From assembly GCF_046774425.1 (NCBI RefSeq), contig NZ_CP177248.1, positions 990,180 to 1,054,179 on the forward strand: a stretch of 64,000 nucleotides of DNA. The letters run 5' to 3'. The notes under the pieces are model-generated. The model did no database searches. It was not told the origin of the DNA and saw only the letters and a list, made by a program, of their open reading frames with translations. Each line of letters opens with the position of its first letter. The first letter of the stretch is position 1. This DNA is from Malacoplasma muris (GTDB lineage: Bacteria; Bacillota_I; Bacilli_A; Mycoplasmatales; Mycoplasmoidaceae). This document shows, piece after piece, positions 33,357-45,720 of the stretch. The position numbers were made by a program, and so were the translations under genes.

Positions 33357-33396
33357 GCAAAAAAACCTTTAAATTTTAAAGAAAATTTAAAGGTAA
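33357..33396 (-). terminator. terminator after the TIM-like gene
   Basis: A perfect 13-bp stem (ACCTTTAAATTTT at 33365-33377, AAAATTTAAAGGT at 33382-33394) is followed on the minus strand by a T-run. It lies just past the stop of the TIM-like gene and before the pair 2 promoter, so the two units are separate transcripts. Confidence 0.8.
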
Positions 33397-33401
33397 TTTT
33401 A

Positions 33402-34319
33402 TTATATTTCTTCTTCAGTAATATCAATTTCTTTGAAGTAAATATCATTATCAATTTCATATTCATCAAAAGATAAATTAACTTTTTTAGCTTCATATCT
33501 ATTTGATTCCAATGGTTCAGTAATTAATAAATTATTTTCATAAAATTTAGCATAACTATCAGTTGAGTATTTATATAAATATTTAATAAGTAAACTAACA
33601 TATTTTGCACTAACTGCTTTTTCATCATCTATAAATAATCCATCAATGTGATCAGATTTAACTATTTCTTCTACATCTTCACTTAAAAAATCACCGCCAT
33701 ACAATAATGGTATATGATTACCAATATAGAATCCATATTCTTCTCTTAAGAAATTTCTAATAACTTTAATTGTATCAACAATAAAAGTTGGTGTAGGTCT
33801 CAAACCAACTTCTCCTACAAATGTTGGCTTATAAACAATTAATAAGTTTTCTGCTAAGTATGATTTATTAATAAATTCAAGAGACTTTTTAATTTTTAAT
33901 CTGATTGCTTCTTTAGTTGAGTCTTTTAATAAATCTGTTCTAGATTCATCAATACACAAAACAACTTTCATATTGTTTTCTAATAATGTTTTAACTTTTT
34001 TGTTTACTAAAACACTTGATTCATTAAAAGTTTTTGTTACTTCAGGATGTCCTACTATAACTGTTTTGATTCCATAATCTTTAAGTTCAATTCATGAAGT
34101 AGAACCTGTATGATTACCTACAGTTACAAGATCTGTATTTTGAGCAATAACTGAAAGTCTTCTTTTTTTAGCAAGATTCATCGTTGGTAATAAACCAATA
34201 TAACTTGGAGCTACTAATAAATCCACATTTTCAACCTCAGAAATATTATCTATAAATTTTTTAATAGATACATAATCAGCATTTAATTTTCAATTAGCAA
34301 TAATCTTTTTTTGTCTCAT
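33402..34319 (-). CDS. degenerate triosephosphate isomerase-like protein
   Basis: The 305-aa protein follows TIM throughout: KKIIANWKLN at residues 4-13 (NxK motif kept), LLVAPSYIGL, VIAQN, VIVGHPEV (His91 and Glu93 kept), VVLCIDE, and YGGDFLSEDVEEI for the C-terminal phosphate loop. The catalytic Glu of the AYEPVWAIGTG loop is Lys164 (VYKPTFVGEVG), and loop 6 has lost its Gly-Thr-Gly hinge, so isomerase activity is unlikely. About 50 acidic residues extend the C-terminus. It has no signal peptide and is probably cytoplasmic. It starts 14 bases after the PGM-like gene and ends at a terminator. The TIM fold assignment is firm by motif order; the loss of activity is inferred. Confidence 0.85.
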
Positions 34320-34333
34320 AACTACCCCTTATA

Positions 34334-37309
34334 TTAAAGATCACTTTCTTTATTAGAAATCTTTTTGTATCACACATTACTTAAATTAGAATATTCTTTA
34401 ACTTTACTTCTTGATTCTCTAAACTTTCTTTCATCAATAACCATGTTTTCAGCATCCAATGTGAAGTTTTGAGAAATATTTTCTATATTTTTAATTTCAT
34501 CATGACGTTTTTTATTTCATATAGTAGTTAAATCATATGCTGATCTAGTACTAATTATTTGATCAACTTCTTTTAATACAAGTGGATCAATATCTTCTAA
34601 TAATGGTGAAACATATTCATCATCATTGTGATCATTAACATCAATTGATGGATAGTCAAAGAAACCGTCTTCTCTAACTTTTTCATTAACTAAACTTTCA
34701 AAATATTCTTGAGAGTCTAAATCTAAATCCTCAAAGAATTCACCTTCATATGATATACCAAGTAAAGCAGTATTAACTCTTTTACCATATTTATTATCAT
34801 ATTTATTCATAGTTTGAACAAGTGATTTAACTGCATCTCTATTAAATGAATTAACTTTACGTTTTCATTGTTGATAAATAGAAACTATTTTTCTTACTAA
34901 ATAATTAAGCATATATTGTTCAGCTTCAAAAACATCAGTAATTTCTTTTTTATTTTTAAGAATTTTTTGATTTTCTAAATACTTAACATTAAATGCATGT
35001 GCTTTATCTTTACTTTCTTCAACCAAATCAATAACTTCTAAAAATGCTTCATAATAAGAAACTATTTTGTTGAAATCTGGATTTGCTAAAACATTATCAT
35101 TTGCATCTTCAAAAACTTGTTCTTCATCTTCTGCTGGGACCCTAGAACCAAAATATTCTTGATAAATACTACCAACTTCATCTTTAACATTTATATAGAA
35201 ATCAACAATTTTTTCTGCATCATTTGTTAAAAGAACATCTTTTTCTGATTGAAATAATCTTTCAAAATATTGATAAGGCTCAATGTTAACATTTAAATAA
35301 TTAACAATTTTTTTAACACTACTTTCTGGCATTGATCTATCAAGTGATGGTAATATCTCATTTTTCACTTTATTAAATCATTTATCATTTCTTTTAATTT
35401 GAGTCTTTCATAAACGGTTATCAAAAAATCTATATGTAAAACTTGATAATTTTGATAATTTAATTTCATCATCAAAAAGTGTCATCAATAATTTTGAATA
35501 ATTATATTTAAATCCTTCAAAATCTATTCCATTATATGAAACATAATGAAGCAATTTGTCAAAAATTAACTTTCTAGCTTCAGGAGTTGTGAATAATCTT
35601 TCATGTAATTTAATTATTTCTTTTATCACAACATATTGTTGTTTTTGTTCAAGATATGATTTATTTTTTTCAATATCAGAATATAAACATAATTGTTCAT
35701 TAGCAAATTTTTCAATAACTGGAACAGCTAACTCATTTTTTCAAACATTATAGTGATCTGCTAATTTATCATGAATTATATTCATATTATAATTTCTAGT
35801 AATTAATGATCTATTATAAATTTCTTGGTCTAAACTTTTAATCCCTAAAGAAACTAATAATGTTGCATAAACTCCAATAAAATTTGATCTTAAACTTTTT
35901 GCAGATAAATCACCATTAGTGAATACAAAAGGAACAATAGAATTTTTTATATTTGAATTTATTTCAAGTTTTTTATTTAACATTTTTTCACAAATACCAT
36001 ATGGCGAAGTAAATGCCATTACATTCCCAGTAACTTTTACATAATTTATTAATCTACCAAGATTCTTATCAAAATTTTCAATTGCAAATTTTAAAAGTTT
36101 TAAATTTGATTCTTGCGCTGCTTCAGCAATTGTTGGTATGTGTAAAATTATAAAATCATATTTTCCTATAGCTTTAATAGCACTATCAATTATTAATTTA
36201 TTTGCAGAGAAAATGTAGTCTAAAGAATTTTTTGTATAATCAGTTTTAATTATTTTCTTTGTAACATTTTCATCTTTTTCATATCCATAATACTTATTTA
36301 AAAAACCTTTTTTATGACTAGTTGATATTACAAGAGTTTTCAAATCGTTTTGACTAGCTATATTTGTAATAGCCATAGAATTATCATATGGACTGTACAT
36401 TAATGAATTTACATCATATCCATAAATTGGAGATGTAGATGCTATATAAAGATCAATAAATTTTCTCTCACTTTTAATTAAGTGTAGTAATGGTGAAAAA
36501 TTGTCATAATCAGAATCAATGAACAACACAGCATCATTTTTATCTAAATAATATTTATCAATGTTTGAATTATATGCTGGCAAAATGTCTTGATCTTTTA
36601 CTTTATCAAATAAATTTTGAATAGCATAATTTTTTGCTAAAGTAAAACTATTATCACCCATTCCACATAAAACATCAAAATATTTATTTACATTAATAGA
36701 ATTTTTGTAATCTCTTCCTTGTTGAATAAAAGCATTATTTCTACCAACAATTGTTCCTATTTGAATATTTCTTTTTACTAAATATCCTTCTATTTCTTTT
36801 AGTGTATTTGAAAATGAATATTGAAAAGAATCTTTTCCATCTGCAATTAAATGTAAGACAGGTTTTAAACCTTTCTTAATTAAAATATTTAATATATATT
36901 TAAAATTATCTATTAAACAATGATGAGTGTTTTTTGATAAAAGGAAAAATACATGAACATACTTAGAATTTGAAATATTTGCATGTTCTACCAAATCATT
37001 AAACATTGGATTATTAATTAAAGTTTTCTTTTCTACTTCTTCCTTAATTCTTTCATTCAAAGTTAATACATCTTTATTACCATGTAACATTTGATAAAAA
37101 TTTTTATCAATATCTGTTGAAACAGAATCAAATTCTTTTTTTATGTTTATTTTACTTTTCTTTTTGGCATTAGATAATGTAGCTCATGGATAAATACCAG
37201 ATATTAAATAATTTATATTTGGTTTATCAGCAAGTTTTAAACAATTACCTTTTCATTTATTATTTAATCCAATACCATCAACACTTAAAAATAATAATGT
37301 ATTTTTCAT
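34334..37309 (-). CDS. degenerate cofactor-independent phosphoglycerate mutase fused to a long C-terminal region
   Basis: In this 991-aa protein, residues 1 to about 520 follow GpmI: LFLSVDGIGL (metal-site Asp11 kept), KPNINYLISGIYPWATL, the transferase-domain stretch HHCLIDNFKYILNILIKKGLKPVLHLIADGKDS, VGRNNAF and VLFIDSDYDNF. The phosphoserine loop GNSEVGH is missing, the metal ligands of DMVGHTG are TIAEAAQE, and the ADHGN motif is TSPYGI. It therefore cannot work as a mutase. The remaining 470 residues are helical-looking and rich in Glu, Lys, Asp and Tyr; I do not recognise them. It has no signal peptide. It begins 16 bases after the large surface protein gene and ends 14 bases before the TIM-like gene. 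Confidence 0.83.
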
Positions 37310-37325
37310 ATATTTTTCCTTTTTA

Positions 37326-40300
37326 TTATCTATCTAATAAATCTTTAATTGTTCTAACATTTTTAGATTTTTTAACTTTACTTTGTTCAGTCAATCTCGA
37401 ATCAAGTTTTTTAGAGAATTTTTTCATATCTCTTCTTACTAAATACAATTTAATAAACAAAATAGGAATCATTAAAACTACAATAGGAATTCCAAATGCC
37501 AATCCAAATATTAATCAATTAGTTCCTCTATATTCTGGAACATTAGTTTTAAAACCAGAATAAGTTGCATTTGATTCTGCTCTTACTTGACCTGTTGAAT
37601 CAACAAGTTTAATGTTTAAAGACAAAGTTCCCTTAGTATCATCAAATGAAGTAGTAATTTGTTTTTCAAATGCAATACCAGAAGTTAAACTATATAGTTT
37701 TCCAATATCTGTATCAGTAATTTCACTAGCTAATTTATTTTTTATTGATTCAGCTGCTTGACTGTCATTTCTAACCATAATAATTCCAAAATCAGTATTG
37801 CTTGTACCAAAACCACTAATTGTAGAATTAAATACTTGAGTTTTTTGATTCATCAAAATACTTGCAACTATAGTTATACTTCCTAAAGAATCATTAAAAC
37901 TTAAATTAACTTCTAGTGGTTTTTGGCCAGTAGTAGTTGTATCTGTATTTGTTAAATAAGTTTCTAAATTTTTTGTCAAATTTGAAAAAATTCTTAATTG
38001 ATCTAAAGGTTCTGGGTTTGTTGATTTAATTTGAGAAACAATATCGCTTGGTAAACCTTGAGTTCTATATTGTTGGTCTAATTCATCATATGATTTTCAA
38101 ACAACCATATCTAATGGATCAGCTGTAGCTTTTAATCCATAATAAACTCTTGTAAAACGTTTTTCTGGAACAATAACCCTTTGCATAGTACCAGATACAG
38201 TTCTTTGTTCTTCAATTCAATTTTTAAATAAAATAGTAACTTCTAATGATCCATTTGTATTAATAGGAGTAATACTTATTTGTTTTTCTAAAGAAGATGC
38301 ACTACCACTATAAACAAATACATTTGATACTTTTAAATCATCTTCTGTAACTTCACTTGGAGCTTTAGATAAAACTGTAGAACTTAATTGATCTGCAAAT
38401 TTAAATCCTGAAATAGCAGCAACTACATTTGTATTTTGTCTATTGAATCCCGTGTACACTTGAGTAAATACTTTACTTTCAACATTTGGTAAATCCTCAG
38501 TTAAAGTAACAGTAATAGTTGTAGCACCAGCTAAATCATCACCTTTAGCTTGAATTTTAATTAAATCTTCACCACTAGAATTTTGTGTAGTCAATAAATT
38601 TCCAAAATAATTTGAAAAATTAGCAAACCTTGATAACACATCTCTTTTTTCTGAACTTGATGCGGAAGTAATAACACTAGCAATTTGTGTAGCTTGATAT
38701 TTTTCATATGTTTGGTTATCACTAACTTTATAATTTAAAACTTCATCATTGTTTTTAAACATAAAATAAAAGTTTTCATTTGCATAAATATTACTTTTAA
38801 ACACATTGGCTGTTTCAAAGCTATAAGTAACATTAGTTTTTTCTCCAACTTTTGGAAATACAACTTCAACAATTGCAACACCTTCTTTATCAATTGGAGT
38901 TACTGTAATATTACTATCCGTTGGTAAAATAATTTCTCCTGAGTTAATTAATGCAATATTAGTATAAGCAGCACCCATTTTAACAAAATCAGCTAAATAA
39001 TCCTCTTTAGATACTTCTGAAGGTAATGTTGTACTATATTTTAATTTTAGAGTATTTGAAATATCTGTATTGTTTGTATCTTCAATAAAGGATTTTGTTA
39101 CTAATGAAACACTAGTATCATATAAAGCTAAAGAATCTGATTTAAAGAAAGGATTACCTTCACTACCAAAACTATAAGTCAATATTAATCCTGATTTCAA
39201 TTGCCCATTTTGTCACATATAAGGAACATTAATAGTAACATTCAATATTCCATTAATATCATCTGGACTTAATGTGTATTGAAGACCATCAACATTAGAT
39301 GTTTTAAATAAATATTTTTCTACATCTTTTAAAGTTACTTTGCTTGGTAATAGATTTAATAAAGATGTTGGTATTTGAGTTTTATCTGTTACTTGTTCAA
39401 TTTTGCCATCACTATTTACAAAATTATAAGTATAAGTTCCTAGAGTAGCTTGTTTATTAGTATTAACTATATTACCATTGCTATCTCTTGATCTTAAAGT
39501 TTGTTTAAATGTTAATGGAAGACTATATTCACCTTCACTATTTTTATTTAAATTTCCAGGAGTTATAGTAATAACAGGTTCTGGAAATCTTGTATCATAT
39601 GAATTAATCCTTAAAAAGTCTTTATAACTATTTGCATTTGCTAAATAAGCATTCATTGTTGAATCAAGACTTGAACCATCTGATGATACTTTTCTATATT
39701 TTACACTTGGTGATAATTCATCATTTGAAAGTAAACTATAATTTGCTAAAATCTCAGTAAAATTTGCTGTTGTTGTACCCAATTTGCCAATTAATGTATT
39801 TCTATAATAGTCACCAATTGTTCCATCTGTATCTTGTGGGAATCAGTCATATGATAATGTAGAAGTTGAAAGATAGTAAACAGTTTGTTGAGTGAAAGAT
39901 GCTAAAATTGTTTCAACATTAAGATCTTTTGTTAAAGATATTACTTTATTTGAAGAATCTAATGCTAAAAATCCTGTAACAGTTGCATTGTCACCATATA
40001 AAGGGGCAACTTGTAAAATATATCCTCCTTTTGTTGGATAATTATCTTGTCTAGTAGTTGTTAATCCTAAATCTGATACTTTAAAATTTGATACCAATAT
40101 ACTGTCATTGTTATCAGCACTACCTGTTGCAGCATCAGTTTTAGCTTTTACTATTACAGAGAAGTTAGTTGCATCACCCTTATCAACTAAAGCTAAACTT
40201 AATTTCTTAGAATTACCAAATTTAGTAACATCATCAGTTGTTAATGTGTAACTTACAGCATTATTTGATTTTAAATTACTTTCTGCTAGAGTTCCATTAT

Positions 40301-41171
40301 TGAATTTTATTTTCACAATTGCATGAGATTTAACATTTGCAGCAACTGCATCTGCTTGATATGCTAGTATTAAATTTCCACTAATAAACTCATAATCTCT
40401 TAAATACATATTATTAGAAAAATTTGAATTAGAAATAGCTTGTGAAATAGTAAGTGTTTGAGTTGTTGGTGTAGTTGATGCATTAGAAAAATGTGTATTA
40501 TTTACATTATAAAATTTTATTGTTTGAGCTTGATTAGCAGTTGTAATTTTAGATGCTTCAAACAATAACAAAGAATCTGTTGCATCATCTGCAACAACAA
40601 AATCTTTAATATTATTTCCACTAGCAATAGTGACTTTTTTATTTGTTACAAGTTGACCAGATTGTCAATCATATTGTAATATATATGCTTTAGTAGTATC
40701 AGTTACTAAAACATATAAATATCCTGTAGTTAATAAACTACCACTTGAATATTGAATTGCTCTAATAGTTACACTAACATCAGATGAACCTGTATCTGTT
40801 TTAAGTTTATCTTTCTTTATAACTCAATGAGCATTACCAGGATTAGTGTCAAATAAACTATATTTTGTAATTTGGTCAGGAGTAGTTGAAGAATTAGTAC
40901 TTGCAGTTAAAATTGCATATGAGTCATTTGATTTACTCATAGCATAATAACTTTTTTGTGTAGTTTCAGAAGGATCATTTCCACTAATATTGATTATATG
41001 ACTTGGATCAGTAGTTGATGTCACTTTAGCATTATGACTAACACTATTAACATTTACATCATTGTTAATAGATTTTGTTGTATTTGCTAAAGGGATTGCA
41101 ATACTAGTAGATAATGCACTTGAAATTAATAATCCTGTTATTAATAAAACTTTATTCTTTTTAATTTTCAT
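37326..41171 (-). CDS. large repeat-bearing surface protein (pair 1, second gene)
   Basis: The 1281-aa protein begins MKIKKNKVLLITGLLISSALS, a signal peptide without a lipobox Cys. After a Thr/Ser/Asn-rich front half come repeated units marked by LLPSKVTLKD, TLPSEVSKED, KAPSEVTEDD and KLASEITDTD. A membrane helix (IFGLAFGIPIVVLMIPILFI) precedes a basic tail of about 45 residues. It is paralogous along its length to the protein at 26921-30889. Its translation is probably coupled to the PGM-like gene 16 bases downstream, which suggests a shared function. Confidence 0.85.
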
Positions 41172-41208
41172 AATTACTCCCTTTTTAAATTTTTTAAATA
41201 AATATAAT

Positions 41209-43611
41209 TTATTTTAATTTTTTAGCTTCTAACTTAACTTTATCTTCTTTGAAACGTCTAATTCTTGCACGTTGTGCTACCATTGCAATTAATACAAACA
41301 CTAAAATACATGTACCTATAGCAGCAATTGGAATAGATATTAAAGCAGTCAAATCCTTAGGTGGAACTATATTTGCATCACTTGTATATTTTGTACTTGC
41401 AAAACCAGTCAATTTAGTGAAAAATTTTTGCTCACTTACTGTAATATTTGGGTTTGCTTGGTCAAAATTATAGATTGTAACATCCACTTTTAAAACAGTA
41501 TCACCTTCAACTTTTATATCAACATTATTTTCATTAAGTGTTTTATTAGCAAACATAGGAATGTTTATTAAATAATAATCAATTACATCTGTCTTTGTTA
41601 CTTCATCAATTGGGATTGATAATAATTCTGAATTTATTCCTGTACTTGGAATTCATGCAAATTCAAGAATATCAGAAGTTTCAGGTGTCTTTTTCATTCC
41701 CGAATAAATTCTAAAATATGAACCTTTATAACTTTTTGTGTTATTAATTTCTTCATAAAATGATATTGTTATACTAATTGTTCCTTCTCTATTGTTAGGA
41801 ACATATGATACCTCATGTTTAGCAGTATTATTTTCACCTAATGTAAAAAATGCTGCTTGCTTAGTATTAATAGTTGGATCATTTGGATTTTCAGCTGCTT
41901 TTATATCCATAACAATAGATGATGGTGTAGTATAAACATATGTTGGATTAGAGGCAATAAAATCATTTTGTGTTTTAAAATTAACTATATTACCTTCAAC
42001 TGTATAACCATCTAGTTTGAAAATCTTAGAAGTTTTAAATCCTTCTCTAACAGCTCCAGTTTCATCAGTATAAAATGCTCCATTTCAACTATCAAAAGTT
42101 AAAGTTATTATAATACTTTCTTCATTTGAAACAGTAGGTTCATAATTGCCAGTTTGACTATTATAAGTACTTCCATTTTCAAAATCTATTGAAACAGTTC
42201 TTGGTTTGTCATAAGTATCTTGAGTTCCTGAAAAAAACTGATTACTTAATAATCTTAAAAAATCTGGATCATCAGAATTTTTCTTAGAAGAATTCACCAT
42301 ATCTAATGAACCACCTAAAGGCATTAATGCTTCTTGTGATAATCAAGCAAATTTTAATATTTTATTTGCATCAGCATTTGTTTTAAATGTACCCGCTGGG
42401 AAAGTTTGTTTCACTTCCTTATCAACATTTTTACCAGTATAGATGTCAATACTAGTAAATGTATATAAAAGTTCTAAACTTCCATCTACATCATTAGGTA
42501 TAGTTCTAACTTTTGTTATCTTATAATCATCAGCAGATAAACCTGTTGTAGTAGCAAAATTTGAATCTGTTACATCAAGACCCATATATTTAATCTTAAC
42601 TATTGGTTGATTAGTTAAATATGTTCCTTTTGTTAACATATTTAATAAAGCAGTTTGTTGAGTTGGATTTGTATTATCAATAACACTTACAAATTCTGAA
42701 GCTGTTAAATTTTGAACTTTATTTTCATTTGGTTCTAATGCATTTTTAAAAGCATTTAAATCACTAATTGTTCAATCACCAATATTTTCTGAAGTAAATT
42801 CTAATGACATTTCATTAGATAAACCATTTGTTGACTTAAAACCTCTAAATGTTTTTTCTGATGTTATTTGTTGATTACTATTACTAGAAGTTGTTGTTAC
42901 TGAACCGCTAAAAGAAACAGAAACTTTTTTTACTCCATAATTTGCTGCTTCACTACTAACATCACTTATTGTTACAGTTATCTGATCATCAGGTGGTAAA
43001 ACAGAATTTCTTGAAACTAAATTATTTAATACTATTTCCTTTGTCAATTGACTAGCTGTAAGAGTTGTAGTTTCAAAAAAATTCTTCATTTCTTCATCTG
43101 ATGCTCATTCAAAAGAATATTGGTTTTTAACTATATAAGTTGATAAATAAGATGCTGTGCTTGTATTTCATTCATCACTTTGACCATTTTTAATTAAAGT
43201 TTCTTGATATGAACCATCTGCTTTTTTTAAATTTTGATAAACTTTAAATCTAACAGTACCATTAATGCTATCTTCATTTGTTACTTTTGATTTAACAACA
43301 TGTCAATTACTAGCAGAACCATTTGTTATTTTTAAAAATAATTTAATGTCTTCATTTGTAAAATCTTGAGGAGTTTTAGGTGTAAAAGGATTTGATTCAA
43401 ATTGTGTTTTTAATTCATCTGCTGTTCTGAAAGCAAAAGATGCTGCTGTTTCATCAGTTGCCCCACCAGTGTTTCAATCTTTTAAATTATTATTTTCAAT
43501 AGAAGTTAAATTACCTTTATTTAATGTTAATAAAGAAGTTGGCACAGCTGCAGCCACTGAAACAGTAATAAAGGTGCTTAAAATCATTGTAATTTTTCTT
43601 TTTGATTGCAT
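41209..43611 (-). CDS. surface protein with C-terminal anchor (pair 1, first gene)
   Basis: The 800-aa protein starts MQSKRKITMILSTFITVSVAAAVP, a signal peptide without a lipobox. The extracellular part holds units such as AGTFKTNADANKILKFAW, which matches the paralogue at 30903-33245. One helix (ALISIPIAAIGTCILVFVLIAMV) and the tail AQRARIRRFKEDKVKLEAK form the anchor. It is the first gene of an apparent four-gene operon: small surface protein, large surface protein, PGM-like, TIM-like. Spacers are 37, 16 and 14 bases, with no terminator between the genes. Confidence 0.85.
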
Positions 43612-43939
43612 AACATCTCCTAGATTACATTAGTCTTATAAATAATTATAAAATATTAGTAAGACCAAATCAAATGCCAAAATGTAAAAAAAATTAAAAA
43701 AAATAATTTTTTATGGTATAAGCAAAACATTAGAAAAACGCCATTATATCAAATAGTTGAAAAAAAACAAAATTTACAGTAGTTTTATAATAAAAAAAAT
43801 AGAAATATAGATTATTATAATTTTGTAGTTACAAAATATAGGATAATTTAAATTAGTCTTCCACCTATTTGCATTGTTTTAAGACTTAATTACTTTTATT
43901 CATAACTGTAACTATAAAAAATGAATAAAGGATATTTTA
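43612..43939. other. intergenic region between divergent surface and 5'-nucleotidase genes
   Basis: The stretch of about 330 bases without a gene holds the promoter of surface pair 1 at its left end. A short inverted repeat GTCTTA ... TAAGAC (43633-43638 / 43660-43665) brackets the -10 box. In the right half there are TATAAT-like words near 43786 and 43816 on the plus strand, but none has a convincing -35. I see no RNA gene. Confidence 0.5.
43645..43673 (-). promoter_or_regulatory. promoter of surface pair 1 and the pseudoenzyme genes
   Basis: The -35 box TTGATT (43668-43673), a 17-base spacer and the -10 box TATAAT (43645-43650) lie 34 bases from the first start codon. The layout is identical to that of pair 2. 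Confidence 0.65.
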
Positions 43940-45706
43940 ATGAAACTAAAAGGTTTAAAATATGTTTTTTGTATTTCTGCTAGTATAATATTCCCTTCAT
44001 TACTTATAACAAGCTGTAGCACTAATGTAAATGATAACAAAAATCATGTACATACAATTTTTCATACCAATGATGTACATGGTAGATTAACTGAAAGTAC
44101 AGCAAAATATAATGAGTGAATGGGATTAGAAAAAATTGCAACATATACTAAAAATCATAAACATGATCTATTAATTGATGCTGGTGATCTATTTCAAGGT
44201 TTGCCAATTAGCAATTTAGATAGTGGTCAAACAGCAACTAATATTTCAAATTATATGGGATATGACTTTAAAGGTATAGGAAATCATGAATTTGATTTTG
44301 GATTGGACAATTTAAAAAAATTAACTGGGTTAAACACTAAAGATAAAAATGATATAAATTATTTAGCTAACAATATAAAATTAAAAAGTGATAGTAGTTT
44401 ATTATTTAAACCGTATGAAATTACAAATTTATCGGATGGAACAAAAATAGGAGTGATAGGAGTTGCAACACCTGAAACTGCTACTAAAACACATCCAAAA
44501 AATATAACAGGAATTGAATTTACAAATCCTATTAATGAAACAAAAACAAGTGTTGAAGAATTAACAAAACAAGGCATAGACATAATTATAGCAATATCAC
44601 ATTTAGGATTAGACCCAACTTCAGAATTTACAAGTGAAAAACTTGCAAATGAAGTTGATGGTTTAGATATTATTATTGATGGTCATTCACACACTACACT
44701 TGAAAATGGTAAAATCATTTCTAAAACAGGTCAGCCAAATAATACTTTTATAGCGCAAACAGGAAGCTACACACAAAATTTAGGACAAATAAATTTTGAA
44801 CTTTCAGATGATAAAAAGTCTTTAAAAAATGTTGATATTTCTTTAATCAATTATAAGAATATTGGAGTAGAAGCTGATAAAAAAGTTCAAGAATTGGTTG
44901 CTCCTTTACAGACTCAATATGATACTTATTCTAAAACAGAAGCATTTACTTTCCCTGCAAATGAGGACATAACATTAGTTTCTATAAGTAATGAGGGTCA
45001 AAATCCAGTTGAGGAAACTAGAAATAGAGAAACTAATTTAGGTGATGTGTTTGCTGATGCACTTGTTTATGATGCAAATGATAGAATAAAACCAAGCACT
45101 CAGATTAATACATCATCAACAGACACAACAAATACTCCATCTAAAATTGATTTTGCCTTTATAAATGGAGGTTCATTTAGAGCTAACATAACTGGAACCG
45201 ATTTAAATGGCAAAAAAGTTGTAACAAATGGTGATGTAGATTCTACAAGTCCTTTTGGTAACACTCTAGAAGTTGTAAAATTAGATTCAAAAACAGTTTG
45301 AGATATTTTTGAACACTCAGCAAAAACAAAAGGATCAGGATCATTTCTTCAAGTATCAAAAGAAATAGAAGTTACTTATCAAATTGATTCTAATGATGCA
45401 ACAGGAGCAAACAACACTGTACAATCATTAAAAATCAATGGAGTTGAAGTTAATAAAGATGACACAACAAAAACATACTTTGCAGTAACAAATGATTTTT
45501 TACTAGCAGGTGGTGATGGTTACAGCATGTTATTAAATAAATCTGCTGGAATATCAGGTGAATCAGTTTCTGAATCATTTAAAGGATTTGGTAAATATCT
45601 ATCTACTAATGAAAATAGTTCAGATGCCTCTGTGAAAAAATGAGTAGATTATAAAACACAATACCCAACTAATAGAATTAAATTCGCTAATAGTACTAAT
45701 ATATAG
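43940..45706 (+). CDS. 5'-nucleotidase family lipoprotein (UshA-like)
   Basis: The 588-aa lipoprotein has the lipobox LITSC, so Cys24 is the likely lipid-modified residue. The N-terminal metallophosphatase domain shows HTNDVHGRL, GNHEFDFG and GHSHT (metal ligands present). The C-terminal nucleotidase domain has FINGGSFRANI and GDGYSML. It would hydrolyse extracellular nucleotides or nucleotide sugars at the cell surface, feeding a nucleotide-auxotrophic mycoplasma. AAAGGA precedes the ATG at 43940. One TGA codon (45299-45301) encodes Trp at the domain border. It is transcribed away from the surface operon. Confidence 0.9.
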
Positions 45707-45720
45707 AAAATACAAAAGAT

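Noticed and set aside
34334..37309. Possible string of decayed pseudogenes after the PGM-like domain
   Set aside because: The frame is continuous over 991 codons with only TGA in it, so it is one long protein and not a row of remnants.
43612..43939. Candidate replication origin in an AT-rich divergent intergenic region
   Set aside because: No DnaA-box cluster and no dnaA or dnaN nearby; its composition is like that of other promoter regions here.
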